Position numbers and translations under genes: made by a program. Positions 54,153 through 62,894 of a DNA stretch of 64,000 nt are shown in pieces. This DNA is from Limnohabitans curvus (lineage in GTDB: Bacteria > Pseudomonadota > Gammaproteobacteria > Burkholderiales > Burkholderiaceae_C). Positions within the stretch are counted from its first letter, which is position 1; the number at the start of each line of letters is the position of its first letter. The notes beneath the pieces are model-generated. The model was given only the letters and a program-made list of their open reading frames with translations, did not search any database and had not been told where the DNA came from. Location: positions 372,001 to 436,000 of the forward strand of contig NZ_NESP01000001.1 of the NCBI RefSeq assembly GCF_003063475.1. The letters are read 5' to 3'.

Positions 54153-55256
54153 ATGAGTTTTTCTGAGCACGACACCCCCCACATGACGAGCGCCTTGGCC
54201 CTGGCGCGCGAGGCTTTGTTCTTGACCTCACCCAACCCCCGCGTGGGCTGCGTCATGGTTGGCGCTGACGGTGCCGTGCTGGGCAGCGGCCACACACAAC
54301 GCGCAGGAGAAGCCCATGCCGAAGTCATGGCCTTGCGCGATGCACAAGCCAAAAACAACGATGTCAAAGGCGCCACAGCGTATGTGACGCTTGAACCCTG
54401 CAGCCACCAAGGCCGCACCGGACCATGTTGCGACGCACTCATCCACGCAGGCTTGGCCCGCGTGGTGGTGGCCGAAGGTGACCCCAACCCACAAGTAGCA
54501 GGCCAAGGCGTGGCACGTTTGCGCGCCGCAGGCATGCAAGTGGATGTGGGCTTGCTAGGCGCAGAGGCCCACGAGCTCAACATTGGCTTTTTCAAACGCA
54601 TGACACACGGCACACCGTGGGTGCGGATGAAAGTCGCGGCATCGCTTGATGGCCAAACAGCTCTCAACAACGGTGTGAGCCAGTGGATTACCTCCCACCC
54701 CGCACGTGACGATGGCCACGCATGGCGCGCCCGGGCATGTGCCGTGCTCACGGGCATCGGCACTGTGCTGGAAGACGACCCGCAACTCGATGTGCGTGCT
54801 GTGCCTACCCCACGCCAGCCCGCTTTGGTGGTGATGGACAGCCAACTCGAAACGCCTTTGAATGCCAAACTATTCAAGCCACAACGCCCCGTCTGGATTT
54901 ACTGCGCCCTAGACGACATGGAACGCCGCCAAGCCCTTGAAGCCAAAGGCGCCCAAGTGGTGTGCCTGCCCAATGCGTCTGGCAAGGTGGACCTTGCGGC
55001 CATGCTCCAAGACCTTGGCCAAAAGCAAATCAACGAAGTCCACGTAGAAGCCGGCCACAAACTCAACGGCTCTTTGTTGCGCGAAGGCTTGGTAGACGAG
55101 CTGCTCACCTACCTCGCGCCCAAACTGATGGGCCAAGGCCGAGGCATGACAAATTTAGGGCCTTTCACGACTTTGGACGATGCAAAAGCCCTCGCGTTTC
55201 ACGAAGTGACACAAATCGGTCCTGATTTAAGGATATTGGCGCGCCTGAGCCGGTAA
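54153..55256 (+). CDS. ribD: Bifunctional riboflavin deaminase/reductase
   Basis: 367 residues. The deaminase domain has zinc ligands in HAE (55-57) and PCSHQGRTGPC (Cys83 and Cys92). The C-terminal reductase domain starts near residue 150 (WVRMKVAASLDGQTAL). It carries out the second and third steps of riboflavin synthesis. It opens ribD-ribE-ribBA-ribH. No FMN riboswitch was seen in the short gap upstream. Confidence 0.96.
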   Translation: MSFSEHDTPHMTSALALAREALFLTSPNPRVGCVMVGADGAVLGSGHTQRAGEAHAEVMALRDAQAKNNDVKGATAYVTLEPCSHQGRTGPCCDALIHAGLARVVVAEGDPNPQVAGQGVARLRAAGMQVDVGLLGAEAHELNIGFFKRMTHGTPWVRMKVAASLDGQTALNNGVSQWITSHPARDDGHAWRARACAVLTGIGTVLEDDPQLDVRAVPTPRQPALVVMDSQLETPLNAKLFKPQRPVWIYCALDDMERRQALEAKGAQVVCLPNASGKVDLAAMLQDLGQKQINEVHVEAGHKLNGSLLREGLVDELLTYLAPKLMGQGRGMTNLGPFTTLDDAKALAFHEVTQIGPDLRILARLSR

Positions 55257-55286
55257 GCGGGGTGTAAACCTGCGAAAATATCGCCC

Positions 55287-55967
55287 ATGTTCACCGGAAT
55301 CATCACCGGCGTGGGGCGCATCACCGCTGTCCACGACCTGGGTAGCTCTTTAAACCACGGCAAGCGTCTCATCATTGAAGCGCCTGCTGGGTATCTCGAC
55401 GACGTCACACTGGGGGACAGCATCGCGCTCAACGGCGCTTGTATGACCGTTACCAGCTTCGATCTCGACACACACACCTTCACCATCGACATCTCTGTGG
55501 AATCACTGGCTCGCACCAGTGGCTTAAGCGAGCTTGGCCGCGTCAACCTTGAAAAAGCGTTGCGCGCCCACGACCGCTTAGGTGGCCACATCGTGTCGGG
55601 CCATGTGGATGGCACAGGGCACGTGAGCCACTTTGCGCAAATCGGCGAAAGCTGGGAGCTGCGCATCATGGCCCCTACTGACCTCGCCAAGTATTTGGCC
55701 TACAAGGGCTCCATCACCATCAACGGGGTGAGCCTGACCGTGAACCGCGTGCAAGACTTCTTCAACGCGGACGGCCCACTGGGCTTGCGCGGTTCTGAAG
55801 TCAGCATCAACCTCATTCCTCACACTGTTGAAAACACCGCTTTGGGTTCGCTCAAAACCGGTAGCACAGTGAACCTCGAAATTGACACCGTTGCCCGCTA
55901 CGTTGAACGCATGTTGCGTGTCGACGCAACGCTGGGTGACGCTGCCGCATTGAAAGCCAACGCATGA
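55287..55967 (+). CDS. ribE: Riboflavin synthase alpha chain
   Basis: 226 residues with two lumazine-binding repeats: [12 protein letters not shown] at the N-terminus and [16 protein letters not shown] near residue 96. It dismutates two 6,7-dimethyl-8-ribityllumazines to riboflavin. Its stop overlaps the ribBA start by 4 bp (ATGA). Confidence 0.96.
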   Translation: MFTGIITGVGRITAVHDLGSSLNHGKRLIIEAPAGYLDDVTLGDSIALNGACMTVTSFDLDTHTFTIDISVESLARTSGLSELGRVNLEKALRAHDRLGGHIVSGHVDGTGHVSHFAQIGESWELRIMAPTDLAKYLAYKGSITINGVSLTVNRVQDFFNADGPLGLRGSEVSINLIPHTVENTALGSLKTGSTVNLEIDTVARYVERMLRVDATLGDAAALKANA

Positions 55968-57109
55968 GCACTGCCAACGCATCGGGCCAAGCCCCCGTCG
56001 CTTCCCCTGTTTCTATCTCCCCCGTCGAAGACATCGTGGCCGACATGAAGGCCGGTCGCATCGTGATCTTGGTCGACGAAGAAGACCGCGAGAACGAAGG
56101 CGATTTGGTGCTGGCGTCTGACCACGTCACCCCCGAAGCCATCAACTTCATGGCCCGTTTTGGCCGTGGCTTGATTTGCCTCACGCTCACGCGCGAGCGC
56201 TGCGAATACTTGAAGCTGCCGCCCATGGCTGCCCGCAACGGCACGGTCTACAGCACGGCCTTCACCGTGTCGATCGAAGCTGCTGAAGGTGTGACCACCG
56301 GCATCTCTGCCGCTGACCGTTCGCGCACCATCGAAGTGGCCGTAGCCAAAGCCACCCAGCCCACCGACTTGGTGCAACCCGGCCACGTGTTCCCCCTGCA
56401 AGCGGTGGATGGCGGCGTACTCATGCGCGCGGGCCACACCGAAGCCGGTTGCGACTTGGCCGCGATGGCGGGCTGCTCGCCCTCTTCCGTGATTTGCGAA
56501 ATCATGAAAGACGACGGCACCATGGCCCGCTTGCCTGATTTGCAAATCTTCGCCGCCGAACACGGCTTGAAGATCGGCACCATCGCTGACCTCATTGCCT
56601 ACCGCAGCCGCAACGAATCACTCGTTCACAAAGTCAGCTCGCGCACCATGCAGACCGCGCACGGCGAGTTCACCGCCAACGCCTACAAAGACATGACCAG
56701 CGGCGATGTCCACATGGCCCTCGTCAAAGGCACTTGGAGCGCAGATGCCGAAGTGTTAGCCCGCGTGCATGAGCCACTCTCGGTGCTCGACGCACTCGAA
56801 CCCAACCGCGTCATGCACTCATGGGGGTTAGATGCAGCCTTGGCGCGTATCGCTTCCCAAGGCACAGGCGTGGTCGTGTTGCTCAACTGCGGCGAAAGCG
56901 GCCAACAGTTGCTCAATCAATTTGACGGCACCGCCCGTTCCGCCCACGGCCCCGAACGCGGCCGCATGGACCTGCGCAGCTACGGCGTGGGCGCGCAAAT
57001 CTTGCGTGACTGCGGCGTGCACAAAATGCGTCTCATGGGCAACCCACGCCGCATGCCCAGCATGACGGGCTACGGACTTGAAATCACGGGCTACCTGTCC
57101 AAAGAATAA
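55964..57109 (+). CDS. ribB: RibBA: 3,4-dihydroxy-2-butanone 4-phosphate synthase with degenerate GTP cyclohydrolase II domain
   Basis: 381 residues. The N-terminal RibB domain is intact ([11 protein letters not shown] near 36-46, [16 protein letters not shown] near 160). The C-terminal half has the GTP cyclohydrolase II fold, but where active enzymes have the three zinc Cys after RVHSE-C there is [16 protein letters not shown] with no Cys. It should therefore make only the butanone phosphate; a separate RibA is expected elsewhere in the genome. The two-domain form with a dead second half is known from other Proteobacteria. Confidence 0.92.
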   Translation: MSTANASGQAPVASPVSISPVEDIVADMKAGRIVILVDEEDRENEGDLVLASDHVTPEAINFMARFGRGLICLTLTRERCEYLKLPPMAARNGTVYSTAFTVSIEAAEGVTTGISAADRSRTIEVAVAKATQPTDLVQPGHVFPLQAVDGGVLMRAGHTEAGCDLAAMAGCSPSSVICEIMKDDGTMARLPDLQIFAAEHGLKIGTIADLIAYRSRNESLVHKVSSRTMQTAHGEFTANAYKDMTSGDVHMALVKGTWSADAEVLARVHEPLSVLDALEPNRVMHSWGLDAALARIASQGTGVVVLLNCGESGQQLLNQFDGTARSAHGPERGRMDLRSYGVGAQILRDCGVHKMRLMGNPRRMPSMTGYGLEITGYLSKE

Positions 57110-57130
57110 AACCAACGAAGAATAAAAACC

Positions 57131-57604
57131 ATGTTTGTCTCCAACCTCGGCTCCACCACCACGCTCGACGGCAGCGCTTTGAAAATTGGCATCGTCCAGG
57201 CGCGCTTCAACGAAGATATCACCAACGCACTGGCTGCTGCTTGCATCGCTGAACTCAAAGCCATGGGCGTGAGCGATGACCGCATCACCCACGTGCATGT
57301 GCCGGGCGCACTCGAAGTGCCCTTGGCCTTGGCTGCGCTCGCGCAAATTGAAGACCCAGAACCGTTCAGCGCCCTCATCGCACTGGGCTGCATCATCCGT
57401 GGCGAGACTTACCACTTTGAGTTGGTGGCCAACGAATCGGGCGCAGGCGTGACCCGTGTGGGCATGGACTACCACGTGCCGATTGCCAACGCCATCCTCA
57501 CCACCGAAGACATGCCACAAGCGGTGGCGCGTCAAACCGACAAAGGCCGTGACGCCGCTCGCGTGGCCGTCGAAATGGCTTTGTTGTTGGAGAGCTTGGC
57601 ATGA
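57131..57604 (+). CDS. ribH: 6,7-dimethyl-8-ribityllumazine synthase
   Basis: 157 residues. Family motifs are [25 protein letters not shown] and [16 protein letters not shown], with the active-site His in this last region. It joins the ribityl-aminouracil and butanone phosphate. The stop overlaps the nusB start (ATGA). Confidence 0.96.
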   Translation: MFVSNLGSTTTLDGSALKIGIVQARFNEDITNALAAACIAELKAMGVSDDRITHVHVPGALEVPLALAALAQIEDPEPFSALIALGCIIRGETYHFELVANESGAGVTRVGMDYHVPIANAILTTEDMPQAVARQTDKGRDAARVAVEMALLLESLA

Positions 57605-58125
57605 GCGACACCCACACCGCGGGCGACAAGGCCCCACGCAAAACTGCCAGCAACGGCACCACCAAAAGCGCAGCCAAATCTGGCCGCAGCCGCTCGCGTG
57701 AATTTGCACTGCAAGGCCTCTACCAATTCTTAGTGGGTAACAACGAAGCGGCTGACATTGACATGTTCACCCGTGACTTGAGCGGTTTTCACAAATCTGA
57801 CTCGGTGCATTACGACGCCCTGCTGTACGGCTGCATCGAACAACGCGAAATTTTGGATGCGTTGATTGAGCCCTTGCTTGATCGCAAGCTCGACGAAATC
57901 TCCCCCATCGAACACGCGGTGATGTGGATGGGCGCGTATGAGTTTCAACACTGCATCGACGTGCCATGGCGCGTGGTGCTGAACGAATACATCGAACTTG
58001 CCAAGTCCTTCGGCGGCACCGATGGTCACAAGTACGTCAACGGCGTGCTCAACGGCTTGGCCCCCAAACTGCGCGCACTCGAAGTCGAGTCTGACCGCGC
58101 CAAAGGCAAGCTGCGCGAGGGATGA
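57601..58125 (+). CDS. nusB: Transcription antitermination factor NusB
   Basis: 174 residues. A basic N-terminal tail (about 1-38) is followed by the helical NusB fold ([58 protein letters not shown]). It binds boxA RNA with NusE in rRNA antitermination. ribH-nusB is a classic pairing. It overlaps the aminotransferase start by 4 bp. Confidence 0.95.
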   Translation: MSDTHTAGDKAPRKTASNGTTKSAAKSGRSRSREFALQGLYQFLVGNNEAADIDMFTRDLSGFHKSDSVHYDALLYGCIEQREILDALIEPLLDRKLDEISPIEHAVMWMGAYEFQHCIDVPWRVVLNEYIELAKSFGGTDGHKYVNGVLNGLAPKLRALEVESDRAKGKLREG

Positions 58126-59309
58126 TGAAGATTGCCCAGCGCGCACAACGCATTGAGCCTTTCTATGTGATGGAGGTGGCTAAGGCCGCCGCCGAGCGTG
58201 CCGCTTTAGTGGCGCACACCGATGCGCCCATGATTTTTCTGAACATCGGTGAGCCCGATTTCACAGCGCCACCTTTGGTACAAGAAGCCGCGGCACGTGC
58301 GGTACACGACGGCGTGACGCAGTACACACCCGCACTAGGCATTCCAGAATTGCGCGAACGCATCAGCGCTTGGTACAGCACACGTTTTGGCGTGAACGTG
58401 CCTGCGCGTCGTATCGTCATCACAGCCGGTGCATCTGCTGCTTTGCAACTGGCTTGCTTAGCTTTGATTGAAGCTGGCGACGAAGTGCTGATGCCGGACC
58501 CGAGCTACCCCTGCAACCGCCACTTTGTGAGCGCCGCAGAAGGACGTGCGGTGTTGGTGCCAACCACCGCAGCTGAGCGCTTTCAACTCAGCGCTGAACA
58601 AGTGCGTGCAAACTGGACTGCACAGACACGTGGTGTGTTACTGGCTTCACCGTCCAACCCCACAGGCACCTCGATTCATCCCGATGAGTTGCGCGCCATT
58701 CACAACGAGGTGTCGCAACGCGGCGGCACCACGCTGATTGACGAAATTTATTTGGGCCTCAGTTACGACGAACAGTTTGGCCAATCGGCGCTGGGGCTAG
58801 ATGACCAAATCATCAGCATCAACAGCTTCAGCAAATACTTCAACATGACGGGCTGGCGTTTGGGCTGGTTGGTGGTGCCTGATGCGCTCGTGCCCGTGGT
58901 GGAGCGCTTGGCACAAAACTTGTTCATTTGTGCCAGCACCGTGGCCCAACACGCCGCACTCGCTTGCTTTGAAGCTGAGAGCATGGCCGAGTACGAACGA
59001 CGTCGTGCTGAGTTCAAAGCCCGCCGTGACTACTTTGTGCCCGCGCTCAATGCACTAGGCCTGAACGTGCCCGTCATGCCCGATGGCGCGTTTTACGCAT
59101 GGGCCGATTGCACACAAGCCGCCAACAAACTGGGCGTCAAAGGCAGCTGGGACTTTGCGTTTGAAGTGATGAATAAAGCCAACCTCGCCATCACCCCTGG
59201 TCGCGACTTTGGCCATGCCAACACGTCTCGCTTTGTACGTTTCTCCACCGCCCGCTCGCTGCCTGAGTTACAAGCTGCGATTGGGCGTTTACAAAAAATT
59301 CTGGGCTAA
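58122..59309 (+). CDS. Class I/II PLP-dependent aminotransferase
   Basis: 395 residues, fold type I. The PLP Lys is about residue 237 in [15 protein letters not shown]. Other family motifs are [26 protein letters not shown] and the terminal Arg of [10 protein letters not shown]. The substrate pair is not clear from sequence; aspartate, alanine or aromatic aminotransferase activity are all possible. It is the end of the rib-nusB run and only 3 bp before ybgC. Confidence 0.9.
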   Translation: MMKIAQRAQRIEPFYVMEVAKAAAERAALVAHTDAPMIFLNIGEPDFTAPPLVQEAAARAVHDGVTQYTPALGIPELRERISAWYSTRFGVNVPARRIVITAGASAALQLACLALIEAGDEVLMPDPSYPCNRHFVSAAEGRAVLVPTTAAERFQLSAEQVRANWTAQTRGVLLASPSNPTGTSIHPDELRAIHNEVSQRGGTTLIDEIYLGLSYDEQFGQSALGLDDQIISINSFSKYFNMTGWRLGWLVVPDALVPVVERLAQNLFICASTVAQHAALACFEAESMAEYERRRAEFKARRDYFVPALNALGLNVPVMPDGAFYAWADCTQAANKLGVKGSWDFAFEVMNKANLAITPGRDFGHANTSRFVRFSTARSLPELQAAIGRLQKILG

Positions 59310-59312
59310 ACC

Positions 59313-59711
59313 ATGAGCACCGTTTTTGAACACCCCATTCGGGTGTATTGGGAAGACACAGATGCCGGTGGCATTGTGTTTTATGCCAACTACCTCAAGT
59401 TCTTCGAGCGCGCACGCACCGAGTGGCTGCGCGCGCTTGGCATTGGCCAACACGCGCTGCGCGAGGAAACCGGCGGCATGTTTGTGGTGAGTGAAACCAC
59501 CATCAAATACCACCGTCCCGCCAAGCTCGACGACCAACTGCGCGTCACCGCCACCTTGGCCGAAGGTGGTCGAGCCAGCCTCGTCATTGCCCAACAAGCA
59601 TGGCTGGGCGAAACTTTACTTTGCGAAGGCACCATCCGTATCGGCTGGGTCGATGCTGCCGCCATGAAGCCTGCGAGAATCCCCTCTTCTGTATTGGAAC
59701 GCCTGACATGA
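59313..59711 (+). CDS. ybgC: YbgC-type acyl-CoA thioesterase of the Tol-Pal cluster
   Basis: 132 residues, hotdog fold. The catalytic Asp17 is in WEDTDAGGIVFYANYLKFFE. It hydrolyses short acyl-CoA thioesters and is nearly always first in the tol operon. Its stop overlaps the tolQ ATG by 4 bp. Confidence 0.94.
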   Translation: MSTVFEHPIRVYWEDTDAGGIVFYANYLKFFERARTEWLRALGIGQHALREETGGMFVVSETTIKYHRPAKLDDQLRVTATLAEGGRASLVIAQQAWLGETLLCEGTIRIGWVDAAAMKPARIPSSVLERLT

Positions 59712-60394
59712 CACAAGACTTTTCCATCGTTCATTTGTTGCTCAACGCCAGTTGGGTTGTACAAGTTGTGGTGCTGATGCTGATGGGCGTCTCCATCGTG
59801 AGTTGGGCCGCCATCTTTCGCAAGATCGGCTCGATCAAACGCATCAAAGAACTCAACGACGAGTTCGAGCGCGACTTTTGGTCGGGCACCAGCTTGAACG
59901 AACTGTTTGCTGCGGCTGCTCAAAACGCCAAAACCTCTGGCCCCATGGAACGCATCTTCGCCAGCGGCATGCGCGAGTACCAAAAACTCCGCGAACGCCG
60001 CATCAACGACAGCAGCGCTTTGATGGACGGCGCACGCCGCGCCATGCGCGCCAGCTACCAACGTGAGATGGATGCCATTGAATCCAACTTGTCGATGCTG
60101 GCCTCTGTGGGCTCGGTGTCTCCCTATGTCGGCTTGTTCGGCACGGTGTGGGGCATCATGCACGCCTTCACAGGTTTGGCTGGTATGCAGCAAGTGACCT
60201 TGGCCAAAGTGGCCCCCGGCATTGCCGAAGCACTGGTGGCCACGGCCATTGGTTTGTTTGCTGCGATTCCTGCTGTATTGGCCTACAACCGCTTCTCACG
60301 CGACATTGACCGCGTGTCCATCAAGTTGGAAACCTTCATCGAAGAGTTCAGCAACATCTTGCAGCGCAACAGCGCCAGCACGATGACCCACTAA
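59708..60394 (+). CDS. tolQ: TolQ, proton channel subunit of the Tol-Pal system
   Basis: 228 residues from the ATG overlapping the ybgC stop. Three membrane helices are near 15-40, 130-150 and 165-195, including GSVSPYVGLFGTVWGIMHAF and IAEALVATAIGLFAAIPAVLAYN. With TolR it uses the proton motive force to energise TolA during outer-membrane constriction at division. Confidence 0.96.
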   Translation: MTQDFSIVHLLLNASWVVQVVVLMLMGVSIVSWAAIFRKIGSIKRIKELNDEFERDFWSGTSLNELFAAAAQNAKTSGPMERIFASGMREYQKLRERRINDSSALMDGARRAMRASYQREMDAIESNLSMLASVGSVSPYVGLFGTVWGIMHAFTGLAGMQQVTLAKVAPGIAEALVATAIGLFAAIPAVLAYNRFSRDIDRVSIKLETFIEEFSNILQRNSASTMTH

Positions 60395-60409
60395 ACCGAA
60401 AGACGCAGC

Positions 60410-60841
60410 ATGGCTTCTATCGCCCCTCGCTCAGGACGCGGCCGCCGCGCCATGAACGACATCAACATGGTGCCGTTCATTGACGTGATGTTGGTCTTGC
60501 TCATCATCTTCATGGTGACCGCACCGCTCATCTCGCCCAGCGTGATTGATTTGCCCAGCGTGGGCAAAGCCGCCACCGTGCCTGACCAAGTGATTCACGT
60601 CGAAATCAGCAAAGAAGAACGCATCACCGTCAAAAGCACGGGCACAGTGAACAAGTCGGTCAGCTCTACCCTCAAAGGCTTGGCCCGCGATGTGCAAGAG
60701 CTGCAAGGTGAAACTTCACAAGGCCCCGTGGTCATCACTGCTGACCGCACCATCAAATACGAAACCGTGGTCAAGGCCATGGACACGCTGCAACGCGCAG
60801 GCGTGCAGCGCGTGGGCCTGTCGGTTCAGTTGGTGGATTGA
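60410..60841 (+). CDS. tolR: TolR, ExbD-family subunit
   Basis: 143 residues. One N-terminal membrane helix with the essential Asp in VPFIDVMLVLLIIFMVTAPL, and a periplasmic domain ending with VQRVGLSVQLVD. It works with TolQ. 15 bp after tolQ, 10 bp before tolA. Confidence 0.96.
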   Translation: MASIAPRSGRGRRAMNDINMVPFIDVMLVLLIIFMVTAPLISPSVIDLPSVGKAATVPDQVIHVEISKEERITVKSTGTVNKSVSSTLKGLARDVQELQGETSQGPVVITADRTIKYETVVKAMDTLQRAGVQRVGLSVQLVD

Positions 60842-60851
60842 TTTTTGAACC

Positions 60852-61820
60852 ATGAGCGCATTGCCCAAGCATCTTGAATTCGCACCGCCGCCACCGGAGG
60901 GCACGGGCCGCTCAGTGGGCGCAGCCTTGGTCGTTCATGCCTTGCTGATCGTCGCACTCACGGCAGGCATTCAGTGGAAACAAGACAACAGTTTGTCGGT
61001 GGAGGCCGAGTTGTGGTCCGCCGTGCCCATGGCGGCTGCGCCTAAGCTGGTGGAGGTCGACGCACCGCCCCCGCCGCCTGCGCCCAAACCTGAACCCGCG
61101 CCAAAACCTGTGGTGAAAGCCCCTGAGCCACCGGCTCCCAACCGTGATGCTGAAATTGCATTGGCGAAAAAACGAAAAGTCGAAGAAGAGAAAAAACTTC
61201 AAGATGCCGTGCGTGCCGAAGAGCGCCGCAAAGAAGAGCTGAAAAAAGAAGTCGAGAAAAAAGCCAAGGCCAAGCTCGACGAAGACAAGCGCAAACTAGA
61301 AGCCAAGAAAGAAGAAGAGCGCAAGGACAAAGAGCGTCAAGAGAAGGAAAAAGAAAAAGAGCGAGCCGAGAAAGAACGTAAAGAAAAAGAAGCGAAGAAG
61401 CAAGCTGAACAAAAAGACAGCAAGGCTTCGGCTGAAGAAGCCAAAAAGCTAGAAGCCATCCGCAAAGAAAACATGAAGCGCATCGCAGGTCTGGCGGGCG
61501 CCAGCGGTAGCGAAAACGCCACGGGCACAGCCATGAAGTCCTCAGGCCCGTCTGACAGCTACGGCGGTCGCATCCGCGCACGCGTCAAACCCAACATCAC
61601 GTTTGACCCCAGCTCTGTGTCAGGCAACGCCGCGGCAGAAGTGGAAGTGCGCTGCGCACCGGACGGCACCATCGTGAGCCGCAAGCTCACCAAGTCCAGC
61701 GGTAATTCAGCTTGGGACAACGCGGTGCTCAAAGCCATCGACAAGACCGAAATCTTGCCGCGCGACACCGATGGCCGTGTGCACTCGCCACTGTTGCTGG
61801 TCTTCCGTCCTAACGACTAA
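60852..61820 (+). CDS. tolA: TolA, periplasm-spanning subunit
   Basis: 322 residues. One N-terminal membrane helix (about 20-40), a Pro-rich segment (near 70-95), a long charged Lys/Glu/Arg/Ala helix (about 100-205) and a C-terminal TonB-like domain (from about 235, YGGRIRARVKPNITF). It links TolQR to TolB/Pal at the outer membrane. tolB and pal would normally follow but do not. Confidence 0.94.
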   Translation: MSALPKHLEFAPPPPEGTGRSVGAALVVHALLIVALTAGIQWKQDNSLSVEAELWSAVPMAAAPKLVEVDAPPPPPAPKPEPAPKPVVKAPEPPAPNRDAEIALAKKRKVEEEKKLQDAVRAEERRKEELKKEVEKKAKAKLDEDKRKLEAKKEEERKDKERQEKEKEKERAEKERKEKEAKKQAEQKDSKASAEEAKKLEAIRKENMKRIAGLAGASGSENATGTAMKSSGPSDSYGGRIRARVKPNITFDPSSVSGNAAAEVEVRCAPDGTIVSRKLTKSSGNSAWDNAVLKAIDKTEILPRDTDGRVHSPLLLVFRPND

Positions 61821-61841
61821 ACCACACACGGATAAATTGGT

Positions 61842-62885
61842 TTGTTAGAACGCTCCTTGACTGTTGACGTCCTCAAAGTGGTCGCTGCACAACTGATTGT
61901 GTGGCATCACTTTTCGGCCTACGGCCCGATGGCCGACACCATGAACCTGGCTTGGCCAGCGTTGATGGAATGGCTGTACCGCTACGCACGCATAGCCGTG
62001 CAAGTGTTCTTGGTGGTCGGCGGTTATTTGGCGGCGCAATCGGTGATGAACAAGCCCATCAAGCACCCTGTCGTCAGCATCGTGAAGCGCTACCTGCGTC
62101 TGGTGCCGTTCTATATTTTGGCGTTGGCACTGATCAGCTTGGCCGTGGCTGTGTCGCGCGAGACCATCCATGCCAACTGGTTACCCAACGAGCCCGCCGC
62201 TTGGCAATTTTTAGCCCATGCCTTCTTAGCCCACGACTTGCTTGGTTTTGAAGCACTCTCCAGCGGCGCTTGGTATGTGGCGGTAGATTTCCAGCTTTAT
62301 GCCTCCTTGATTCTGCTTTGTCACGCCCTACAAACAGACAACTGCAAACCTTTATCCATCGGCATCGCGTTGCTGTGCATTGCATCGATGTGGCAATTCA
62401 ACCGCGTCGATAAACTGGACATCTGGGCCATCTATTACTTCGCCGCCTATGGTCTGGGCGTGTTGGCAGCATGGGCCAAACGTTCAACTTTTGACGCCCA
62501 GGTGTTTTGGATCACAGCCTTGCTCGCTGTTGGTGCTTTGTGGTTCGAATACCGCACACGCCTCACGCTGGCCTTGGTCACCGCCGTTTGGTTGGTGATC
62601 AAACCCAAAGGTCTGGTGCACTGGACCCCAATGAAACGGGTGGTCCACCGCTTGTCGAACAGCGCTTATGTGCTGTTTTTGACGCACTTTGGGGTCATCG
62701 TGCTGTTCAGTGCCATGTGGAATAAGAGTCATTTCTATGACCCAGATATGGCCTTCGCACTGACGAGTTTTGCTTGGTTGTGCTGCGTTGGCGTTGGCTT
62801 ATTTCTGCATGAAAAAGCCGAAGTACCGATCCACCATTGGGTATCGCAAAAATCCAAAGAAGTCTTTTTACGCTTCGCTCACTAA
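61842..62885 (+). CDS. Acyltransferase family 3 membrane protein
   Basis: 347 residues, about ten membrane helices. The N-terminal VDVLKVVAAQLIVWHHF contains the His pair typical of Acyl_transf_3 (OafA-like) enzymes, which O-acylate sugars of LPS, peptidoglycan or exopolysaccharide. The start is TTG at 61842; no better ATG precedes the conserved N-terminus. It sits 21 bp after tolA in place of tolB. The acyl acceptor is unknown. Confidence 0.85.
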   Translation: MLERSLTVDVLKVVAAQLIVWHHFSAYGPMADTMNLAWPALMEWLYRYARIAVQVFLVVGGYLAAQSVMNKPIKHPVVSIVKRYLRLVPFYILALALISLAVAVSRETIHANWLPNEPAAWQFLAHAFLAHDLLGFEALSSGAWYVAVDFQLYASLILLCHALQTDNCKPLSIGIALLCIASMWQFNRVDKLDIWAIYYFAAYGLGVLAAWAKRSTFDAQVFWITALLAVGALWFEYRTRLTLALVTAVWLVIKPKGLVHWTPMKRVVHRLSNSAYVLFLTHFGVIVLFSAMWNKSHFYDPDMAFALTSFAWLCCVGVGLFLHEKAEVPIHHWVSQKSKEVFLRFAH

Positions 62886-62894
62886 CGCGTCGAG

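Noticed and set aside
61140..61470. Lys/Glu-rich repetitive stretch in tolA as a DNA repeat
   Set aside because: It encodes the normal charged helical domain of TolA and is not an independent repeat.
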